This document shows, piece by piece, positions 54,689-59,576 of a stretch of DNA of 59,576 nucleotides (within the stretch, counting starts at the first letter, position 1; every line of letters starts with the position of its first letter). The position numbers were made by a program, and so were the translations under genes. This stretch comes from a virus. The notes beneath the pieces are model-generated. The model had not been told where the DNA came from. It saw only the letters and a program-made list of their open reading frames with translations, and ran no database searches. The stretch lies in IMG/VR virus record IMGVR_UViG_3300027883_000006, positions 1-59,576 of that record; one strand, written 5' to 3'.

Positions 54689-55428
54689 TGGCAAGAGACA
54701 AGGAACTAGAAAAAGATAATATTAGGGAAACTCACTGGTTAGGTGAGGTGGTTGATAATGTAGATCCTTCTCTTTTAGGAAGATGTCGAGTTAAAGTTTA
54801 TGGTAAGTTTGATTTATTAGAAAATGAATCAATTCCATGGGCAACCCCAATGAATAGAGATAATGCAGGAGCACATTCAATTCCAAGAGTTGGAGATATT
54901 GTTGCAGTGAGATTTGACAATGGTAACATATACCATCCTGAATACTGGTTTCAAATTAACCAAAATAAGGATCTTAAATCAGAAGTTTTAGAACAAGATC
55001 CTGATAATGCGCATGATGTTGTTAGTTTAGTATATGATGCCGAACGAAACATAAGAATATATTCATCAACTAAAGACGGTTTAGTAATCTCAAGAGGATC
55101 TGGGCCAAAGGAAAGACCGCTTATACAAATCGACGAAGAAGGTATTATTAAGATATCTACCGATCAAAAGCTATTTCTAGATTCTGGTGATATATTTTTA
55201 AGTAACACTGGTGAAGCAGTAGACGGTAGTGACGTGACGGAGGACATTAGTGAACCTGCAGTTCGAGGAGTTTCTTTAGAGAAATGGTTAAACAAATTAC
55301 TAGATGATTACAATTACCACTTTCACCCAACAGGGGTTGGGCCCTCTGGTTTCCCAGCAGCACCGACACCGTCAACTGTTGCAGAACTTAAAAGTACTCA
55401 CATAGATTATCAACAGACTGGTAAATAG
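54688..55428 (+). CDS. Baseplate spike protein, gp5/gpV-like OB-fold
   Basis: The 246-residue protein has an N-terminal OB-fold (HWLGEVVDNVDPSLLGRCRV, then IPRVGDIVAVRFDNGN) typical of gp5/gpV/VgrG spikes, a beta-helix-like middle (RPLIQIDEEGIIKISTDQKL), and a C-terminal end with YHFHPTGVGPSGFPAAP, similar to the H-x-H-P-T...G-P-S of phage spike tips. No lysozyme domain is present, so cell-wall digestion must come from another protein. It would form the trimeric membrane-piercing needle on the hub encoded at 51980. Confidence 0.8.
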   Translation: MARDKELEKDNIRETHWLGEVVDNVDPSLLGRCRVKVYGKFDLLENESIPWATPMNRDNAGAHSIPRVGDIVAVRFDNGNIYHPEYWFQINQNKDLKSEVLEQDPDNAHDVVSLVYDAERNIRIYSSTKDGLVISRGSGPKERPLIQIDEEGIIKISTDQKLFLDSGDIFLSNTGEAVDGSDVTEDISEPAVRGVSLEKWLNKLLDDYNYHFHPTGVGPSGFPAAPTPSTVAELKSTHIDYQQTGK

Positions 55429-55456
55429 GATATATAGTCTATAAAACGATACAATC

Positions 55457-57310
55457 ATGCCGGCAAAATGGCCTTTATTTATTAATAACGTATCTGCAAA
55501 ACTAATAGCAAGAAGTGCAGAGAGTATGGGATTACCTCAGGTACCTCCACATACTCCGGGCATTGGCGACTTTGCCTCGTTTCTAGCAGATGAATATGTT
55601 GCCGCAGTATCAACAGCACAAACCCCATTCGGAAATACACATAGTAATGCTGGCGTAAAGACTGTGTTGACGGAAGGCTTTGACAAGGCATTTAAAAAGC
55701 TTTTTGAAGATTATGAAACCTCTCTTGAGGATAGAAAAACTTTATCGCAGTATCAGTCTATTACTGAAATACTCCCAGAAGCCGATTTAACATTTGACGC
55801 ACAGTGTGAGATAGAAAAATGGACCTCAGAGAACACAGACACTCTTCAGAAGTTCAATTACTATCCCCTATATGAATCAACATGCCCGGTTCCATATCCA
55901 GAGGAGGATCCAAATGACACCACGAATGACGGAGATATAGATTTTAGTGTAGTTACTAAAGCAAGTTCAGATATAAACGCACCATCTCATAATTACGTTG
56001 TTCGATTTATAATTAAAAAATTTAATCCAGAACAGTCTTTTAAAATAAGATATACAATAAACGAAATTGAACAGCCTTTGCTAACAGTAGGTTCAGTAGG
56101 TTCTGGCTCGACATCATCGGGCTCTGGTAGCGGTTCCGGAAGCGGAGCTGGCAATAATACTGCCTTTACCGTAATAAACATACCTGCAGTTCCTGGTAAA
56201 TATACATATACATTTAAAGAAATACTAGATATGTCCGGTAAATCTTTAATTAAAATAATAAATAAGACTAAATCAATTACTATAAGCGATGGTGGAGTAT
56301 TAGAGAAGCTAAGTGGTATTGATGAAAAGTTACAAGGATACGCTGCAGGATATCCAGAAAATATTACTAAGCCTGTTAGAAATACTATACCAGATCTTAC
56401 AGAAGAAGAAAGAATAAATGTTCTAGTTAATAGAATTCTAAAAAGGAATGATAATTCAAAAGGATATAAGCTATGGGTAGAGCTTCTAAGGTATGGAACA
56501 GAGATACCGTATAACTACCGGGCTCTTTCTAGAAAGATATACGATAAAATAAAATTTTTAGAAAAAGAATGGAGAAGTGCCGAAAAAGAAGAAAGAAATA
56601 AAGTAATAAAAGATGGAGGTAATAAATATTCTTTAACAAGTAAACTTATCGTACCTCCCCTGTCTACTTCGGATTATCAGATTAATCAATATGTCTTTCA
56701 AGAAGAGCATAAGCAAAGGCCAGAAGAAATACCAGCAGAAATAAAACAAGGTTTAATTAAAGCCTTCACATACGTTCCGAGCATTGATGGAAAGATTTTA
56801 ATGTACACTAACAACATAGGTCGAATATGGCGAAGACGTGAAAAGGATTCACTCTATAAAAAAGAGCAAGAAAGATGGTGGGAAACTCAAAGAAAGTGGG
56901 CCAACTACATGGAAGAGGTAAACTCACAGGATCAAGAGGAAGACGGCGAGGATCCGTATGAGATAATGGCAGGTGCTATTATTAAATACTGGCAATCAGC
57001 AGCAGTTCAGCCGTTTACAAGTGGGCCTCCAATACCACCATGTAATATAACTCCTCCATTACTTGGCGTGTTTGCACCAATATCATATGGTAGTAAGACA
57101 TCACTTGCAAACGATTTAAGAAGAGCATGGAACAATGGTAAGTTTTTTGAAGTTCCTCCAGCAACTCCGGTTGCTGCCACTTTAGTTGCAACAGCAGTTG
57201 CAGGAGCATGTGCAAAGCACTTATTAAAATTAAAGTTTTTATATTTAGGTGGAATAGCAACACCAGGTGGTCCAATCCCTATGGTAGGATTCATGCCGCT
57301 CTCATTTTAA
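55457..57310 (+). CDS. Large structural protein with Ser/Gly linker
   Basis: The 617-residue protein has an N-terminal domain (WPLFINNVSAKLIARSAESM) and a beta-rich domain (NYVVRFIIKKFNPEQSFKIR). A flexible linker of Ser/Gly repeats (GSVGSGSTSSGSGSGSG, about 214-230) follows, then a helical region (EERINVLVNRILKRNDNSKG) and a hydrophobic, Pro/Gly-rich C terminus with an Ala-rich stretch (VAATLVATAVAGACA). The position after the spike gene suggests a baseplate or tail protein. The hydrophobic end might enter a membrane during infection. No family is recognised. Confidence 0.6.
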   Translation: MPAKWPLFINNVSAKLIARSAESMGLPQVPPHTPGIGDFASFLADEYVAAVSTAQTPFGNTHSNAGVKTVLTEGFDKAFKKLFEDYETSLEDRKTLSQYQSITEILPEADLTFDAQCEIEKWTSENTDTLQKFNYYPLYESTCPVPYPEEDPNDTTNDGDIDFSVVTKASSDINAPSHNYVVRFIIKKFNPEQSFKIRYTINEIEQPLLTVGSVGSGSTSSGSGSGSGSGAGNNTAFTVINIPAVPGKYTYTFKEILDMSGKSLIKIINKTKSITISDGGVLEKLSGIDEKLQGYAAGYPENITKPVRNTIPDLTEEERINVLVNRILKRNDNSKGYKLWVELLRYGTEIPYNYRALSRKIYDKIKFLEKEWRSAEKEERNKVIKDGGNKYSLTSKLIVPPLSTSDYQINQYVFQEEHKQRPEEIPAEIKQGLIKAFTYVPSIDGKILMYTNNIGRIWRRREKDSLYKKEQERWWETQRKWANYMEEVNSQDQEEDGEDPYEIMAGAIIKYWQSAAVQPFTSGPPIPPCNITPPLLGVFAPISYGSKTSLANDLRRAWNNGKFFEVPPATPVAATLVATAVAGACAKHLLKLKFLYLGGIATPGGPIPMVGFMPLSF

Positions 57311-57375
57311 AAAAAGTATATATAACCTATAAAATTATTTATTCACTATTATTAACAATTTAAATTAAAAAAAGA

Positions 57376-58644
57376 ATGTCCACAGACGTTAAAACAAAAA
57401 GAGTACGACTAACTAAAGAAGAACCAGTCGCTCAAACAACAAAAAAAAATGACAAATTAGCATACTTAGAAAATGCTAATGTTCCAATCGAAGAATTCGA
57501 TTGGGATGCTCACCAAGCGTCATGTCCTTCAAGATCTAGAAAGATAAACAAAGGACTTAAAAACACAGGTAAATACAGTGTATATTCTCATGAGCCGTAT
57601 GCTCAGGATCTTTTAGATCTTTTTAACGGTCATGAAGAGGCTAGACCAGCTCAGATGAAGATTGGGGTTGGTGAAATCTACTCAGGTACTATTTTTAGTA
57701 TAAACAAAGAGTGGGTTGCAGTCGACATCGGGTATCGTGAAAATGTATATGTTAACGTCTTAAAAGAAGAAGTTAGCGTTAGAGGATTATTTGTCCCAGA
57801 CGCCGAGGTTAAGATTCAAGTTCTTCAAATGGGAGAAGGCCGAGGATTTGTATTAGGATCTATCAGTGCAGGTATTAAATCAGCAGTTGTTAAAGAAATA
57901 ATGGAATCCATTAAAGACGGTGCAACCGGATATATGGGTACAGTTTCTCAAATGATACCAGGTGGAGGTTATATTGTAACAGTACAGGGGGTTGAATGTT
58001 TTATGCCAGGTTCTTTAGCTGGAATTAACAAATTAGCAGACTTTGAATCTATTGTAGGAAGCGATATGTATGTTGTTCCTGTAAGCTTCTCAGAAAAAAG
58101 AGGAACTATTGTAGTATCTCACAGAGAATACTTAAAAGCAATGATTCCTTCTAAAATTGAAGCACTAAAGGAAAATCTAACACAAGATCTTACTGGTAAA
58201 GTTACAGGTTCTGCGAAATACGGAGTATTTGTAGAGTTTGATGAATGTTTAACTGGAATGATTCACGTTAATGATCTAACTCCTGAATTATTAAAAGCAC
58301 ATAGAGCTAGGGAAATTAAACCCGGAGATGATATTGCATTTAAGATTAAAGAAGTTGTATCAAACGAAAAGATTATCCTAACACAATTAGATGCAAAACC
58401 AGTCGTTGACTTATGGGATGGTATTACTGATAGAATCAAAACACCAAGTGAAATTGTTGGAACAGTTCGAGCAGTAAAAGACTATGGTATCTTTGTAGAC
58501 ATTGAAAAAGGAGTTGCTGGGCTATTACATATTTCAGAAATCGAAGATGTTATAGATTTAGAAACTATCAAACCTGGAGATAATATTACAGTACAGGTTA
58601 CTAGAATCGACGCAGACTCTAGAAAGATTTTCTTGAAAATCTAA
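57376..58644 (+). CDS. rpsA: S1-domain RNA-binding protein (bS1-like)
   Basis: The 422-residue protein contains four S1-type repeats after a basic N-terminal arm of about 90 residues: VGEIYSGTIFSINKEWVAVD (from about 97), GATGYMGTVSQMIPGGGYIV (about 181), LTGKVTGSAKYGVFVEFDEC (about 273) and IVGTVRAVKDYGIFVDIEKG (about 359). The last two carry the typical YG(I/V)FV and G-x-x-H-(V/I)-x-(E/D) residues. Bacterial bS1 has six (or four) repeats, binds mRNA leaders and helps place them on the 30S subunit. Together with the phage bS21 it may redirect initiation. A free RNA chaperone or replicase-type factor is an alternative. Confidence 0.85.
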   Translation: MSTDVKTKRVRLTKEEPVAQTTKKNDKLAYLENANVPIEEFDWDAHQASCPSRSRKINKGLKNTGKYSVYSHEPYAQDLLDLFNGHEEARPAQMKIGVGEIYSGTIFSINKEWVAVDIGYRENVYVNVLKEEVSVRGLFVPDAEVKIQVLQMGEGRGFVLGSISAGIKSAVVKEIMESIKDGATGYMGTVSQMIPGGGYIVTVQGVECFMPGSLAGINKLADFESIVGSDMYVVPVSFSEKRGTIVVSHREYLKAMIPSKIEALKENLTQDLTGKVTGSAKYGVFVEFDECLTGMIHVNDLTPELLKAHRAREIKPGDDIAFKIKEVVSNEKIILTQLDAKPVVDLWDGITDRIKTPSEIVGTVRAVKDYGIFVDIEKGVAGLLHISEIEDVIDLETIKPGDNITVQVTRIDADSRKIFLKI

Positions 58645-58666
58645 GACTACTTTATTTTTATAAACT

Positions 58667-58700
58667 AAAGGCCCATTCATTTTATGTTTGGGCCTTTCTT
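58667..58700 (+). terminator. Hairpin terminator after the S1-domain gene
   Basis: A 9-bp stem AAAGGCCCA/TGGGCCTTT with a 13-base loop is followed by CTT and then directly by the operator at 58701. Confidence 0.75.
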
Positions 58701-58719
58701 ATTTATAATCATTATAAAT
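58701..58719 (+). promoter_or_regulatory. Palindromic operator, perfect copy
   Basis: ATTTATAATCATTATAAAT, identical to the copy at 7062-7080. It lies 45 bases upstream of the promoter box at 58765. Confidence 0.8.
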
Positions 58720-58739
58720 TACAAAATAAATGCACAAAA

Positions 58740-58785
58740 GTTTTTTTGTTTCAATAAAAAGTGTTATATTTAACTATAATTAAAA
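58740..58785 (+). promoter_or_regulatory. Early-type promoter near the right end
   Basis: TATATTTA box at 58765-58772, 23 bases before the ATG at 58796, preceded by TTCAATAAAAAGTGT. Confidence 0.75.
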
Positions 58786-58795
58786 ACTAACAGAT

Positions 58796-59017
58796 ATGTC
58801 AACAGAACTTAAATCACTTAAAGGTCAATTTCACAGTCAAAAGACAAATGAAATGGAAAACACTGAAATGTCACTAACAAGATTCAGTGGTGGTAAAGAA
58901 GGTATGAAAGTACAATTTACAATGAGAGATCAAGGAGATTTCTTTACACACATTACTCTTAATAAAAAAGAGATTAAAAAGTTAATCAAAGAACTTCAAG
59001 AAAACTTTGAACTTTAA
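58796..59017 (+). CDS. Hypothetical early protein
   Basis: The 73-residue protein starts MSTELKSLKGQFHSQKTNEM and has a beta segment (GMKVQFTMRDQGDFFTHITL) followed by a basic C-terminal helix (KKEIKKLIKELQENFEL). It is the first gene behind an early-type promoter with a perfect operator. I recognise no family. Its position parallels that of other small early genes in the window. Confidence 0.65.
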   Translation: MSTELKSLKGQFHSQKTNEMENTEMSLTRFSGGKEGMKVQFTMRDQGDFFTHITLNKKEIKKLIKELQENFEL

Positions 59018-59028
59018 AAAATTAAAAC

Positions 59029-59376
59029 ATGAAATTTAAAGAATTAAAATTTAAAAAATTAGGATGGGGAGGAATAAACGCAACCCATCACTTCGATAAC
59101 GGATTAATATTGAGTGTTGCTGCTGGTAAAACAGCGTACTGTATGCCAAGAGAAGATTTAAATTCTGAAAAAGAACATTCTTCTTTTGAGATTGCAATAT
59201 TACATGAAGATAATATACCTTTTTTTACTAAACTAGTAAAGCCGGGAATCGATGATGATGTTATTGGATGGGTAGGCAGAGACGATATTAATGAATTATT
59301 CCCATTGATAAATAATATAACAAAAAAGGAGATTTCTGATTTTATTGAAACCTCTAACATGCTTGAAAATGATTAG
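59029..59376 (+). CDS. Hypothetical early protein
   Basis: The 115-residue protein begins MKFKELKFKKLGWGGINATH and has a beta-rich core (NGLILSVAAGKTAYCMPRED, SSFEIAILHEDNIPFFTKLV) and an acidic C terminus. It lies 11 bases after the preceding gene and overlaps the next by eight bases. Small single-domain proteins of this layout occur in early regions of many phages. No function can be assigned. Confidence 0.6.
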   Translation: MKFKELKFKKLGWGGINATHHFDNGLILSVAAGKTAYCMPREDLNSEKEHSSFEIAILHEDNIPFFTKLVKPGIDDDVIGWVGRDDINELFPLINNITKKEISDFIETSNMLEND

Positions 59377-59576
59377 AAAGAAACTACATAAGCATCAAGA
59401 ATTACCAATTGTTATAGATTTAACGGGGCCAGATGGCAATGCATTTGCATTACTTGCGTATGCTAAAAAGTTTTCACAAGACTTAGATAAACCATATGAA
59501 CATCTACTTAAGCAAATGCAAAGTGGAGATTACGAGAATTTAATCAGGGTTTTTGATGATGCTTTTGTGATTTTGT
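59369..59576 (+). CDS. Hypothetical protein, 3' end cut by window edge
   Basis: From the ATG at 59369, 69 codons are open to the window end. The start (MIRKKLHKHQELPIVIDLTG) leads into DLTGPDGNAFALLAYAKKF, a motif I recall from many small phage proteins of unknown function. The rest is helical and acidic. The start overlaps the previous gene by eight bases in the usual phage manner. The gene is clearly real but incomplete here. Confidence 0.65.
   Translation, partial: MIRKKLHKHQELPIVIDLTGPDGNAFALLAYAKKFSQDLDKPYEHLLKQMQSGDYENLIRVFDDAFVIL

Noticed and set aside
1-59576. CRISPR arrays, insertion sequences or transposase genes
   Set aside because: No regularly spaced identical repeats with unique spacers, no transposase motifs and no terminal inverted repeats were seen. 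The repeats present are protein-coding or operator copies.

Overview
The window looks like an internal segment of a large AT-rich phage genome infecting a member of the Bacteroidota, most likely a myovirus. Both ends cut through genes. Phage evidence is a contractile-tail baseplate block (LysM-containing gp53-like protein, gpD/gp27-like hub, gp5/gpV-like OB-fold spike), huge tail-fibre genes, and phage-type PhoH, UV endonuclease, thymidylate-synthase-family and dCMP deaminase genes. Host evidence is an encoded protein with a type IX secretion (Por) C-terminal sorting domain, TATATTTA-type promoter boxes close to the Bacteroidota TAnnTTTG element, and A-rich start regions without Shine-Dalgarno sequences. 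No terminase, major capsid protein or DNA polymerase lies in the window.

Layout. 1-7.0 kb (minus strand): small, probably early genes (ExoX-like C-terminal domain, class I glutamine amidotransferase, T9SS-sorted lectin-like protein, RadA-like ATPase, DUF932-like protein), mostly preceded by one recurrent promoter. 7.1-9.4 kb: a divergent promoter, a GC-richer Pro/Gly/Gln-rich ORF, and about 1.1 kb with no convincing gene but three iteron-like repeats. 9.4-15 kb: ClpC-like unfoldase, thymidylate-synthase-family enzyme, a UVR-motif mini-protein, ClpP, and unknowns. 15-36.3 kb: a fibre island with a coiled-coil fibre, two fibres sharing a C-terminal module, four tandem collagen-like genes of about 870-960 codons, three glycosyltransferases (one double-domain) and two Fe(II)/2-oxoglutarate oxygenases. 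36.3-43 kb: DEDD exonuclease, DnaJ/CbpA-like chaperone, UVR-motif mini-proteins, ribosomal protein bS21, PhoH, RNase HII, UV endonuclease. 43-46.8 kb: five proteins sharing an N-terminal K-x-F-E-x-(F/Y/W) signature like a T4 capsid-targeting sequence, including an ATP-grasp enzyme and an acidic core-like protein. 46.8-49.7 kb: dCMP deaminase and small unknowns. 49.7-57.3 kb: baseplate and tail. 57.4 kb to the end: an S1-domain protein and small, probably early genes.

How the parts may work together. Seven TATATTTA promoters, served by six copies of a 19-bp palindrome (one copy shared by a divergent pair), have the palindrome either 44-45 or 55 bp upstream of the box. This looks like a helically phased activator site for a dispersed regulon. 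The fibre island is the strongest candidate for an undescribed system: collagen-like fibres with Lys and Thr concentrated in the Y position of Gly-X-Y, beside oxygenases and glycosyltransferases that could hydroxylate and glycosylate them. Clp, DnaJ and UVR-motif mini-proteins suggest a phage proteostasis set, and bS21 plus an S1-domain protein suggest modification of host translation initiation. All functions are read from motifs and context; no database search was possible.
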